64,000 nt of DNA, taken from Burkholderia thailandensis E264 (lineage in GTDB: Bacteria > Pseudomonadota > Gammaproteobacteria > Burkholderiales > Burkholderiaceae). Below, in pieces: positions 54,843 to 64,000 of this stretch. The notes beneath the pieces are model-generated. The model was not told the DNA's origin. It did not search any database and was given only the letters and a program-made list of their open reading frames with translations. Position 1 is the first letter of the stretch, and each line of letters opens with the position of its first letter. A program made the translations under genes and the position numbers. The stretch lies in assembly GCF_000012365.1 (NCBI RefSeq), contig NC_007650.1, positions 1,364,001 through 1,428,000 on the forward strand, given 5' to 3'.

Positions 54843-57800
54843 ATGCCGAGGCCGCCGATGAACACGGACAACCCTTGTCGGGCGGAACCGATCGCGATCG
54901 TCGGGATGGGCTGCGTCTTTCCGGGCGCCGTCGGGCCGGCGGCGTTTCTCGACCTGCTGCGCGCGGGCCGCGTCGCGGTGCGCGAACTGCCGCCCGAGCG
55001 CTGGGACGCGGCCGCGCTGCACGATCCGGACCCGGACGCGCCAGGCCGCGTCCTGACGCGCCGGGCCGCGACGATCGACGGCGCGGACCTCTTCGATCCC
55101 GATTTCTTCGGCCTGTCCCGGCGCGATGCGCGCGAAATGGACCCGCGTCAGCGGCTGATGCTGAAGACCGCCTGGTGGGCGCTGGAGGATGCCGGCATGC
55201 CCGGCTGGGGATTGGGCGGGCGATCCGTCGGCGTCTTTCTCGGCGCGAGCAACGGCGAATTCGGCGGCGCGCATGCGCAACTGTCGGCGATCGGCGCGTC
55301 GACCGCGGCGGGGCACGCGACGAGCGTGCTCGCCAATCGCCTCTCGTATCTGCTCGGCTTGACGGGGCCGAGCCTCGTCGTGGATACCGCATGCTCGTCG
55401 TCGCTCGTCGCGGTCCATCTGGCTTGCGCGGCGCTGCGCGCAGGCGAGTGCGAGCTGGCGATCGCGGGCGGCGTGTCGCTGATGTTGCGCCCCGATGCGT
55501 CCGTCGCGTTTTCCCGCGCGCGCATGCTCGCCGCCGACGGGCGATCCAAGCCGTTTTCCGCCTCCGCCGACGGATACGGTCGAGGCGAGGGCGCGGGCGC
55601 CGTCGTGCTCAAGCGCCTGTCGGACGCACGCCGGGACGGCGACCGGATCGTCGCGGTCGTGCTCGGCTCGGCCGTCAATCACAACGGTTCGTCGAACGGG
55701 ATCACCGCGCCGAGCGCGCTCGCGCAGGAGGCGCTGATCCGGCGGGCGCTCGAGGCGGCCGGCGTCGCGCCGGAGCAGATCGACGTCGTCGAGGCGCACG
55801 GCACGGGCACGCTGCTCGGCGATCCGATCGAGGCGAAGGCGCTCGGCCGCGTGCTGGGCGCGGTCGTCGGGCGCGCGGCAGCGCTGCCCGTCGGCTCGGT
55901 CAAGGGCAACATCGGGCATCTGGAAGCCGCGGCGGGCGTGGCCGGGCTCATCAAGCTGGCGCTTGCGCTGCGGCATCGCGAAGTCCTCGCGAGCGCCGGA
56001 TTCGACGCGCCGAATCCGCACATCGATTTCCATGCATGGAATCTCACGGTGCCGACCGCGCTCGCACCGCTGCCCGATCGCGGGCGGCCGCCGATCGGCG
56101 CGCTCAGCTCGTTCGGCTTCGGCGGCGCGAATTGCCATCTGATCGCCGCCGCGCCGCCGTCCGATTTGCTCGCCCCGCCTGATCCGCCCGCCCGGCATGC
56201 CGGCACGAAAACGGGCGATCCGTGGCTGCCGTTGCTCGTACTGTCGGCGGCGAGCGACGAAGCGCTGAACCGGCTCGCCGCGGCGACGGCCGAGCGCGTG
56301 CGCGGCGATCCGCCCGGCGCGTGGCGTCTCGCGCGAGCGTCGCACGCGGCGCGCAGCCCGCTGAAGCAGCGGCTCGCGGTGGTCGCGGCGGACGCGGGCG
56401 CATTGGCCGCCGCACTCGATCGTGCCGCCGCGGGCGGTCTGGAGGGCGTCGCCGCGAGAGGCGCCGCGCCGCGGCGCCGGCCGGCGCTCGCGTTTCTTTA
56501 CGCCGGCCAGGGCGCGCAATTTCCCGGCATGGCGGCCGGCCTGCTCGACGGCGATACCGAATTGCGCCGAACGCTCGAGCAAGCGTGCGCGATCACCGGG
56601 TTGCCGATCATGGATTGGCTCGCGGCCGGCGACGAAACGATCGACCGCACCGACGTGACCCAGCCGCTGATGGTCGCGCTGCAGGTGGGCTTGACGCGCC
56701 AGTGGGCGGCCTGGGGCATCGAGCCCGACATCGTGATCGGCCATAGCCTCGGCGATTACGCGGGCGCGGTCGCCGCGGGCGCGCTGTCGTTCGACGCGGC
56801 GATGCGCGTGGCCGCGCTGCGCGGCCGGCTGGCGGCGACTTCGGCCCGGCCGGGCGGCATGGTCGCGGTCGCGGCCGCGCGCGATGCGGTGGCGCCGCAC
56901 CTCGCGCCCGGCGCGGCGATCGCGGTCGACAACGGTCCCGCGCAACTGTCGGTCGCGGGCGACGCGCACGCGCTTGCGGAAACGGTGCGGCGGCTGGCGG
57001 CGGCCGGGATCGCCACGCGAGCGTTGCCCGTGTCGGCCGCGTTCCATTCGCCCGCGATGGAGCCGATGCTCGACGCGTTTCGCGCGGCGCTCGCCGACGT
57101 GGCGATGCAGCCGCTGCGCCTGCCGATGGTCTGTAACCGGACGGGCGCGGTCCTGCCGGCCGGCACGGTGCTGGACGCCGAATTCTGGGTGCGGCATCTG
57201 CGCGAGCCCGTGCGCTTCGCGGACGGCGTGCGCGCGCTCGCTACGGAGGGCATCGCGCTCGGGCTGGAGATCGGGCCGCAGGCGATGCTGAGCCGGCTCG
57301 CGCCGCTGTCCGCGCCGACGCTGAAGGTCGTGCCGTCGCTCGCGCGCGGGACGCGGGATCGCGACGCGCTGCTCGCCGCGGCGGGCGCGCTGTGGGTGGC
57401 GGGCGTGACGCCGGACTGGCGCGCGATCGACGGGCCCGGCCGCGTGCACGCCGAGCTGCCGCTCTATCCGTTCGACGACGCGCCGTTTCCGCTGCTCGCG
57501 GAAGGCACGGTCGTCGCGGGCGCGGCCGCGACGACGGGCGCCGTCGCGACGCGCGACGCGCAGGCCGAGCCGCCGCCGGTCGCGGCGGTCTTGCCGGCCA
57601 CGGCGGCGCATGAGCGCGCGTGCGACATCGGCGCGAAGCTGCGCGACGCGATCGCGCAGGCGCTCGAAACGTCGCCGGACCGTATCGATCCGACGGTGCC
57701 GTTCATCGAGATGGGCGCGGACAGTCTCGTCCTGATGGCTGCGGCGAGGAAAATCGAGGCCGCGTTCGGCGTGCGCGTTCCAATGCGTGCGTTCTTCGAC

Positions 57801-60800
57801 GAACTGTCGACGATGGATGCGCTCGCCGCGTATCTGGCCGCCGAGGCGCCGCAGCCGCCGGCGGAGCCGGGCGAGCCGGCGGGGGCCGCGAGTGCGTCGT
57901 CCGATGTGATCGCGCAGGTGGTGCGCGAGCAACTGGACCTGATGCGCCGGCAACTGGATCTGATCGAGGGCCGCCGCGGCGCGGGCGAGCGTGCGCTGCC
58001 GGACGGCGCGGCGCGGCGGCCTGTCGCCGAAATCGCGCGCGCGGGCGGCATGCGCGGTGCGATCCGCGCCGCGCATCCGACGCGTCGCGCGGATACGGCG
58101 CGCGACGCGCTGTCGCCCCGTCGGCAGGCGCACCTCGACAGACTGATCGGCGACTACACGCGCCGCACCGCGGGCTCCCGCGCGCTTGCCGCGCGCTATC
58201 GCGACGTGATGGCCGACAGCCGCGCGAGCGCTGGCTTTCGGCCGTCGATCAAGGCGATGCTGTATCCGATCGTCTGCCGCTCGGCGGCGGGCACGACGTT
58301 CGAGGACGTCGACGGCAACCGCTATCTCGACATCTCGATGGGCTTCGGCGTGCACCTGTTCGGGCATGCGCCCGACTTCGTCGCGCACGCGCTGCGCGAG
58401 AGCCTGTCGCGCGGGCTGCGGCTCGGCCCGCAATCGGACCGCGCCGGCAAGGCGGCGGCCGCCATCGCGCGGCTGTCCGGGCAGGACCGGGTCGCGTTCG
58501 TGAACTCGGGCACCGAAGCGGTGATGGTCGCGCTGCGGCTCGCCCGCACGGTCACCGGACGGGAGCGCGTCGTGATCTTCCGCGGCGCGTATCACGGCCA
58601 TTTCGACGGCGTACTCGCGGACGCGGCCGACCCGGACGATCCCGCCGCAGGCGGCACGCCGGCCGTGCCCGGCGTCGCGCGCGGCGCGGTCGCCGACACG
58701 CTGGTGTTCGAATACGGCGACGAGGCGTGCCTCGACACGCTCGCCGCGCTGCTCGGGCAGGTGGCGGCCGTGCTCGTCGAGCCGGTGCAGAGCCGGCGGC
58801 CCGACCTGCAGCCGGCGGCGTTCTTGCGCCGCCTGCGCGCGCTGACCGAGCAGGCGGGCGCGCTGCTGATCTTCGACGAGCTGATCACCGGCTTCCGGAT
58901 CGCGGCGGGCGGCGCGCAGGCGCACTTCGGCGTGAAGGCGGACCTGGTCGCGTACGGCAAGATCCTGGGCGGCGGCTTGCCGATCGGCGCGCTCGCCGGC
59001 CGCGCGGACGTGATGGCGGCCGTGGACGGCGGCGCGTGGCGCTATGGCGACGACAGCGCGCCCGTTGCCGAGACGACGCTGTTCGCGGGCACCTTCAACA
59101 AGAATCCGCTGTCGATCGACGCGTGCGTGGCCGTGCTGACGGAGATCGAGCGGCGAGGCGACGCGCTGTACGCGCAACTGAACGACCGGGCCGCGCGCCT
59201 GCATGCGCGCCTCGCGCAGGCGCTCGCCGGCACGCCGATCGGAATCGCGCGCTTCGGCTCCGTGTTCCGCTTCGTGTTCGAGCGCAATCTCGATCTGTTC
59301 TTCTATCACCTGCTGCTGCGCGGCATCTATGTGTGGGAGGGGCGAACCTGCTTCCTGTCGGCCGCGCATACCGAGGCCGACTGCGACCGGCTGGTGGCGG
59401 CGGTCTCCGACACCGTCGCCGCGCTGCGGGACGGCGGCATGCTCGACGAGCGCCACGGCGGCGCCGCGATCGGCGCGGCCGATGGGATCGACGCGGCCGG
59501 CACGGCTGTTGAGGCGGCGGGCGATGCCGGCGCGCTGCCGATGATTCGCGCGCAGCGCCAGCTCGCGGCGCTCGCGGAAATGGACCCGGCGGGCGCCGTC
59601 GCGTACGCGTTGCCGCTGCTGCTGGATCTGGACGGGCCGCTCGATGCGAACCGGCTGCGGGACGCCGTCGAGCGGGCGGCCGCGCGGCACGACGGCTTGT
59701 GGGCGGCGATGGACCCCGTGTCCGGCACGCTGCGCATGATGCCGCCGGGCCGGCTGGCGCTGGCGGCGCGAGCGATCGACGCGGCGGAGCTGGACGCCGA
59801 GGTGCGCCGGGGGATGGCCGTGCCGTTCGATCTGAAAACGCCCCCGTTGCTGCGGGCGACGCTGTTCGAGATCGCGGACGGCGCGCATGCGCTGCTGCTC
59901 GTCGGCCATCACGCGGCGCTCGACGGCTTTTCGCTGCAGGTGCTGGCCGCCGACATCGCGGCGTGCTACGGCGGCGCGCCGCTGCCGCATGCACCATCGC
60001 TGCGCCGCGTGCTTGCCTCGCACCGGGACGCCGAGCGCGACGGCCGCTGGGCGGCCGCGCGCGACTGGTGGCGCGCGCGGCTGCAGGACGCGCCGCTCGG
60101 GCTCGATCTCGACCTCGCCGCGCCGCGCCCGTCCGTGCGCGCGTTCCGGGGCGCGCGCGAGGTGCGGCGCGTCGATGCGCCGTTGGCCCGCGCGTTGCGC
60201 GCGCGCGCGGCCGCCGAGCGGACATCGCTGCTCGCCGTGCTGCTGACGGGCTTCGCATGGCTGCTCGCGCGGCACGGCGCGCTCGACGTCGTGATCGGCG
60301 TGCCGTACGCCGGGCGGGCGGCGGCGGGAGACGGCGCGGAGCGCGTCGTCGGTTATTGCGCGCATCTGCTGCCGATCCGGCTGCGCATCGACGCCGTCGA
60401 CAGCGCGTGTGCGCTGCTCGCGCACACGCGCGCCGCCGTGACGGAGGCGCTTGAGCACGCCGACTATCCGTTCGCGCACATCGTCGACGATCTCGCGCTG
60501 AAGCGGGACCCGGCGCGTCCGCTGCTCGTGCCGGCGACGTTCAACCTCGACCGCGTGCCGCCGGCGCTCGATTTCGGCGAACGCGTCGCGGCGCGCCTGC
60601 GCTCGCCCGCCGTCGGCGCGGGCCGGTTCGATCTCGCGTGCAACGTGGCCGACGGCGGCGACGCGCTGATGGTCGAACTCGACCATGACGAAGCGCTGTT
60701 CGGCGACGGGCGCGCGCAGCGCCTCGCCGACGAGTATCTGCAACTGCTCGGCCGCATCGCGCAGGGCGGCGAGCAGCCGTTGCGCGACGGCGCCGAGCAT

Positions 60801-63800
60801 GTCGCGCGCTGGGCCACCGTCGTCGCGGCCGGGCGCGCCGAGCCGCTCGCCGCGCGCTGGCGCCGGCACCTCGAGCGTGCGCCGCAGCACGTCGCGGTGG
60901 CGGTGGACGGCGACGCGCGCCTGACCCGCGCCGAGCTCGACCGCTGGTCCGACGCCGCCGCTGATGCGATCGACGGCGCGGGCGCGGCGCATGGGCCCGT
61001 CGCGCTCTTGCTGCCCCGGACCGAGGCGCTGCCCGTCGCGATGCTCGCGTGCTGGAAGGCCGCGCGCGCGTGGATGCCGATCGATCCCGCGACGCCCGCC
61101 GAACGAATCGCGGACATGATCCGCCGCGCGGGCTGCGCGCTCGTCTTGCGCGATGCGGCTGCGGACGCGGACCCGACGCTCGCGCACGGTTGCGCGACGC
61201 TCGATCTTCCGTCTCGCGCGCAGGCGACTCGCCGCGACGCGCGGCGCGCGTGGCCGGCGCCGAATCCCGAGGACGTCGCCTACGTGCTCTTCACGTCCGG
61301 TTCGACAGGCAGGCCGAAGCCGGTCGCCGTGCCGCATCGGGCGGTCGAATGGTATGTGCAGGGCCTGCTGAACCGGCTCGGATTGCCGCCCGGGCTCGCG
61401 TGCGGGCTGGTCTCGACCGTCGCGGCCGACCTCGGCCTGACGGCGACGCTGCCCGCGCTGTTCGACGGCGGCTGCCTGTGCGTGCAGTCGGACGCCGCGG
61501 CGCGCGATCCGCTGTTGCTCGCCGCCGTTCATCGCAAGCGCCCGGTCGATTTGCTGAAGATCGTGCCGTCGCATCTGGAGGCGCTGCTCGCCGGCGCGCC
61601 CGATCCGCAGCTGCTGCCGCGCCGCGTGCTCGTGCTGGGCGGCGAGCGGGCCCGGCCCGGCCTGTTGAGCCGGCTCGCCGAGTGCGCGCCGCCTGGGCTG
61701 CGCGTGATGAACCATTACGGGCCGACGGAGACGACCGTCGGCGTCGCGACGGGCGAGTGGACGCGCGGCGCCGGCGAGCTGCGGCTCGACGCGCCGCTCG
61801 CCGGCGCGGCGCTCGTCCTGCTGGACGCCGGCGGCCGGCCGGCGCCCGCCGGCGTGTGCGCGCAACTGCACGTCGGCGGCCCGCAGGTGGCGCTCGGCTA
61901 TCCGGGCTGTCCGGACGAGACCGGCGCGCGCTTCCGGCCGCAGCCGTCGAGCGGCGTCGACGGGCCGCTCTATGCGACGGGCGACCTGGCCCGGCTGAAC
62001 GCGGACGGCACGCTGACGATCGTCGGGCGGACCGACGACCAAACGAAGATCCGCGGATACCGGGTGGAGCCGGGCGAGGTCGCGGCGGCGCTCGAAGCGT
62101 TGCCCGGCGTGGTTTCGGCCGCGGTGGTCGCCGCCGATCATCCGGCGCGCGGCACGGTGCTGGTCGCCTACGTGGTGGGCGACGGCGCGCCAGGCGATCC
62201 GGCGTCGCTCGCCCGCGCGCTGCACGGCCGTTTGCCCGACTACATGGTGCCCGCGCAGGTCGTCCGGTGCGGCCGTCTGCCGCTGAGCGCCAACGGCAAG
62301 CTCGATCGCGGCGCACTGCCCGCGCCCGACTGGTCGGCGGGCGCGGCCGAAGCGCCGGTGTCCGCCTCGTGCGACGCCGACCGCGTTCAGGCGGCGCTCG
62401 TCGCGCTCTGGCGCGAACTGTTCGGCCGGGCCGACATCGGCGTGCACGACGAATTCTTCGCGCTCGGCGGCGACAGCATCCTCGGCATCCGGATGGTCGC
62501 GAGGCTGCATCGGGACGGATGGCGCCTGCAGGCGAGCGATCTCTATCGGCATCCGACGATCGCGGCGCTCGCGCCGTTGATCCGTCCCGTCGACACGCAA
62601 GCCGAGCAGGGCGTGCTGAGCGGGCCGGTGCCGCTGCTGCCCGCGCAACGGCGCTGGCTGGAGATCGGCGCGGGCTGGCGGGCGCACGCGAATCTGTCGC
62701 TGCTGCTGGAGCTCGACGTCGCGGTCACGCCGGATCGCGTGGCCGACGCGTTCGTTCGGCTGATGCATCAGCATGACGGGCTGCGCCTGCGCGCGAACGC
62801 CGGCGGCGGCGAGCCCGCGCAGATTTACGGTCCGGTCGCGCCGCCGCCGCTGCATCGCGTCGACGCCGCGCACGCGACGCCCGACGCGCTGACCAGGCTG
62901 CAGGCGCTCGCGGACCCGGCCGTCTCGCCGCTCGTGCTCGGCTGGCTGGACGGCGCGCCGCCGCGCCTGCTGATCGTCATGCATCACTGGATCGCGGACG
63001 CGGTGTCGTGCGCGATCCTGCTGGACGATCTCGCCCGGCTGCTGCGCGATCCCGGCGCGCCGCTCGGCCCGAAGACGCCTTCGCTGCGGCAATGGGCGCA
63101 GACGCTCGCCGAGCGGGCCGCGTCGCCGGATGCGCTCGCGCAGCTCGAATACTGGACGCTGAGCACGAGCCTGCCGCCGCCGGCGCTGCCGGTGAAGGCG
63201 GGCGGCGGCGGCGGAGCGCCGGCGTCGGCCGGGCTGACGCTGTCCGGGGACGAGACGCGCGAGGTCATCGCCGGCCCGGCCGCGCAGGCGGGCGCGGAAA
63301 CGGAGGACTTGCTGCTCGCGGCGCTCACGCTCGCGCTCGGCGGCCGCACCGGCGAGCCGCTGCTGTACGTCGAGCTGGAGGGGCACGGACGCACGCCGCC
63401 GCACGGGCTGCCCGAGCCCGCGCGCACGATCGGCTGGCTCACGGCGCGCCATCCTGCGTGGTTCGATCTGACGGGCGTGCCGGAAGCCGCCGCGGCCGCA
63501 GCGGTGCGCGCGCAGCGCCTGTCGATTCCGAATCGCGGCGCGGACTACGGCGCGCTGCGCCATCTCGGCCCCGACGACGCGCGCAACGCACTGGCGGCGG
63601 GCCACCGGCCGGCCGTCAGCCTCAACTGGCTCGGCCAGTTGACGGGCATCGCGCACGCGCCGTTCCGGGTGATCTCGTGGCGGCCGGGCTGTCCGCTGCG
63701 CGGCGCGGAGCGTGCGGCCGATCTGCCGCAGCCGCACGCGCTCGCCGTCGAGGCGATGCTGATCGACGGATGCCTGCGGATCGAATTCATCTACGACGTC

Positions 63801-63977
63801 GCGCGCTTCGACGCCGCCGCGATCGACGCGCTCGCGGCCGACTGCGCGGCGTCGCTGCTGCGCCTGGCGCGCGAGTCCGCCGCGCCGCCCGCCGCCCCGG
63901 CGGCGTCCGCGCCGCCGCCCGATCCGCGCGGCGAGCTGGATGCGGACGATCTGGCCGCGCTGGCCGCGAACCGTTGA
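54843..63977 (+). CDS. Hybrid PKS-NRPS: KS-AT-ACP-aminotransferase-C-A-PCP-E
   Basis: 3,044 residues. KS ~15-435: C184, H319, H359. AT ~545-840: S635 in GHSLG and AFHS at H735, the malonyl type. ACP S961. Coiled linker ~1020-1045. Class III aminotransferase ~1115-1530 with PLP Lys1373. C ~1560-1990 with HHAALDG (1689-1695). A ~2010-2490: pocket D2196, L2197, T2200, K2239, V2264, G2266, H2291, V2299, G2300, close to known Asp codes. PCP S2545. E ~2600-3025 with HHWIAD (2714-2719). Predicted: extend an incoming acyl with malonyl, transaminate the beta-keto, join to Asp, epimerise. No loading or release domain. ATG 54858 with AGG ahead is an alternative start. Product unknown. Confidence 0.92.
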   Translation: MPRPPMNTDNPCRAEPIAIVGMGCVFPGAVGPAAFLDLLRAGRVAVRELPPERWDAAALHDPDPDAPGRVLTRRAATIDGADLFDPDFFGLSRRDAREMDPRQRLMLKTAWWALEDAGMPGWGLGGRSVGVFLGASNGEFGGAHAQLSAIGASTAAGHATSVLANRLSYLLGLTGPSLVVDTACSSSLVAVHLACAALRAGECELAIAGGVSLMLRPDASVAFSRARMLAADGRSKPFSASADGYGRGEGAGAVVLKRLSDARRDGDRIVAVVLGSAVNHNGSSNGITAPSALAQEALIRRALEAAGVAPEQIDVVEAHGTGTLLGDPIEAKALGRVLGAVVGRAAALPVGSVKGNIGHLEAAAGVAGLIKLALALRHREVLASAGFDAPNPHIDFHAWNLTVPTALAPLPDRGRPPIGALSSFGFGGANCHLIAAAPPSDLLAPPDPPARHAGTKTGDPWLPLLVLSAASDEALNRLAAATAERVRGDPPGAWRLARASHAARSPLKQRLAVVAADAGALAAALDRAAAGGLEGVAARGAAPRRRPALAFLYAGQGAQFPGMAAGLLDGDTELRRTLEQACAITGLPIMDWLAAGDETIDRTDVTQPLMVALQVGLTRQWAAWGIEPDIVIGHSLGDYAGAVAAGALSFDAAMRVAALRGRLAATSARPGGMVAVAAARDAVAPHLAPGAAIAVDNGPAQLSVAGDAHALAETVRRLAAAGIATRALPVSAAFHSPAMEPMLDAFRAALADVAMQPLRLPMVCNRTGAVLPAGTVLDAEFWVRHLREPVRFADGVRALATEGIALGLEIGPQAMLSRLAPLSAPTLKVVPSLARGTRDRDALLAAAGALWVAGVTPDWRAIDGPGRVHAELPLYPFDDAPFPLLAEGTVVAGAAATTGAVATRDAQAEPPPVAAVLPATAAHERACDIGAKLRDAIAQALETSPDRIDPTVPFIEMGADSLVLMAAARKIEAAFGVRVPMRAFFDELSTMDALAAYLAAEAPQPPAEPGEPAGAASASSDVIAQVVREQLDLMRRQLDLIEGRRGAGERALPDGAARRPVAEIARAGGMRGAIRAAHPTRRADTARDALSPRRQAHLDRLIGDYTRRTAGSRALAARYRDVMADSRASAGFRPSIKAMLYPIVCRSAAGTTFEDVDGNRYLDISMGFGVHLFGHAPDFVAHALRESLSRGLRLGPQSDRAGKAAAAIARLSGQDRVAFVNSGTEAVMVALRLARTVTGRERVVIFRGAYHGHFDGVLADAADPDDPAAGGTPAVPGVARGAVADTLVFEYGDEACLDTLAALLGQVAAVLVEPVQSRRPDLQPAAFLRRLRALTEQAGALLIFDELITGFRIAAGGAQAHFGVKADLVAYGKILGGGLPIGALAGRADVMAAVDGGAWRYGDDSAPVAETTLFAGTFNKNPLSIDACVAVLTEIERRGDALYAQLNDRAARLHARLAQALAGTPIGIARFGSVFRFVFERNLDLFFYHLLLRGIYVWEGRTCFLSAAHTEADCDRLVAAVSDTVAALRDGGMLDERHGGAAIGAADGIDAAGTAVEAAGDAGALPMIRAQRQLAALAEMDPAGAVAYALPLLLDLDGPLDANRLRDAVERAAARHDGLWAAMDPVSGTLRMMPPGRLALAARAIDAAELDAEVRRGMAVPFDLKTPPLLRATLFEIADGAHALLLVGHHAALDGFSLQVLAADIAACYGGAPLPHAPSLRRVLASHRDAERDGRWAAARDWWRARLQDAPLGLDLDLAAPRPSVRAFRGAREVRRVDAPLARALRARAAAERTSLLAVLLTGFAWLLARHGALDVVIGVPYAGRAAAGDGAERVVGYCAHLLPIRLRIDAVDSACALLAHTRAAVTEALEHADYPFAHIVDDLALKRDPARPLLVPATFNLDRVPPALDFGERVAARLRSPAVGAGRFDLACNVADGGDALMVELDHDEALFGDGRAQRLADEYLQLLGRIAQGGEQPLRDGAEHVARWATVVAAGRAEPLAARWRRHLERAPQHVAVAVDGDARLTRAELDRWSDAAADAIDGAGAAHGPVALLLPRTEALPVAMLACWKAARAWMPIDPATPAERIADMIRRAGCALVLRDAAADADPTLAHGCATLDLPSRAQATRRDARRAWPAPNPEDVAYVLFTSGSTGRPKPVAVPHRAVEWYVQGLLNRLGLPPGLACGLVSTVAADLGLTATLPALFDGGCLCVQSDAAARDPLLLAAVHRKRPVDLLKIVPSHLEALLAGAPDPQLLPRRVLVLGGERARPGLLSRLAECAPPGLRVMNHYGPTETTVGVATGEWTRGAGELRLDAPLAGAALVLLDAGGRPAPAGVCAQLHVGGPQVALGYPGCPDETGARFRPQPSSGVDGPLYATGDLARLNADGTLTIVGRTDDQTKIRGYRVEPGEVAAALEALPGVVSAAVVAADHPARGTVLVAYVVGDGAPGDPASLARALHGRLPDYMVPAQVVRCGRLPLSANGKLDRGALPAPDWSAGAAEAPVSASCDADRVQAALVALWRELFGRADIGVHDEFFALGGDSILGIRMVARLHRDGWRLQASDLYRHPTIAALAPLIRPVDTQAEQGVLSGPVPLLPAQRRWLEIGAGWRAHANLSLLLELDVAVTPDRVADAFVRLMHQHDGLRLRANAGGGEPAQIYGPVAPPPLHRVDAAHATPDALTRLQALADPAVSPLVLGWLDGAPPRLLIVMHHWIADAVSCAILLDDLARLLRDPGAPLGPKTPSLRQWAQTLAERAASPDALAQLEYWTLSTSLPPPALPVKAGGGGGAPASAGLTLSGDETREVIAGPAAQAGAETEDLLLAALTLALGGRTGEPLLYVELEGHGRTPPHGLPEPARTIGWLTARHPAWFDLTGVPEAAAAAAVRAQRLSIPNRGADYGALRHLGPDDARNALAAGHRPAVSLNWLGQLTGIAHAPFRVISWRPGCPLRGAERAADLPQPHALAVEAMLIDGCLRIEFIYDVARFDAAAIDALAADCAASLLRLARESAAPPAAPAASAPPPDPRGELDADDLAALAANR

Positions 63978-64000
63978 GCAACCGCTTTCGAGGACGAACG

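Noticed and set aside
54120..63737. 3,205-codon open frame on the minus strand opposite the PKS-NRPS
   Set aside because: It is an antisense shadow caused by GC-rich third positions: no domain pattern, Arg/Ala/Gln-rich throughout, no start site, and the plus strand reads a clear enzyme.
1..64000. CRISPR arrays, tRNA/rRNA genes, transposases
   Set aside because: Looked for repeated ~30-base units, cloverleaf patterns and transposase motifs; none seen.

Overview
The window looks like the second chromosome of a Burkholderia of the pseudomallei group (pseudomallei, thailandensis, mallei and relatives). It is strongly GC-rich. It carries a nitrate reductase fused to a diflavin reductase, a polyol ABC operon with an AraC activator, a second FtsI-type PBP, and a PiuA/PiuC-type iron locus. 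Species cannot be fixed from the sequence alone. I see no rRNA, tRNA, CRISPR array or insertion sequence.

Layout. 1-6.6 kb: assimilatory nitrate/nitrite reduction (nirB 3' part, nirD, fused nitrate reductase). 6.9-14.9 kb, minus strand: polyol uptake and catabolism operon, transcribed binding protein, two permeases, dehydrogenase, ATPase, AraC activator, xylulokinase. 15.6-18.2 kb: a DM13 protein, then a DeoR regulator and MFS carrier with an iterated operator. 18.8-29.1 kb, minus strand: two-component system, DUF4148 protein, tripartite heavy-metal RND pump and a DedA/PAP2-like membrane protein. The far side of this block carries only the 3' end of a VOC-family gene. 29.6-33.0 kb: metal-dependent hydrolase, a cytochrome/Vgb-like secreted protein and a small membrane protein. 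34.0-35.8 kb: YbaL-type antiporter. 35.8-37.6 kb: an arabinose-type binding protein next to an SDR, with no transporter ATPase or permease. 37.9-42 kb: FtsI-like PBP and a chemoreceptor. 42.5-46.1 kb: nucleotidyltransferase, isochorismatase-like protein, PiuC-type dioxygenase and Sel1 protein. 46.1-51.5 kb: TonB receptor, HTH-fused ATCase, entericidin, cupin, AhpD-like protein.

51.7-64.0 kb is the most interesting part. A MocR-type regulator diverges from an operon of a 75-residue nitrile-hydratase-leader-like protein, an unknown 236-residue duplicated protein, and a 3,044-residue PKS-NRPS. I read its order as KS-AT-ACP-aminotransferase-C-A-PCP-E. The A-domain pocket reads as an aspartate code. 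The predicted chemistry is malonyl extension, beta-amination, condensation to Asp and epimerisation to D-Asp. No starter module or release domain is in view, so the pathway must continue past the right edge.

Intergenic spacing and 1-4 base stop/start overlaps support the operons described. Functions are read from motifs and family resemblance; no database search was run.
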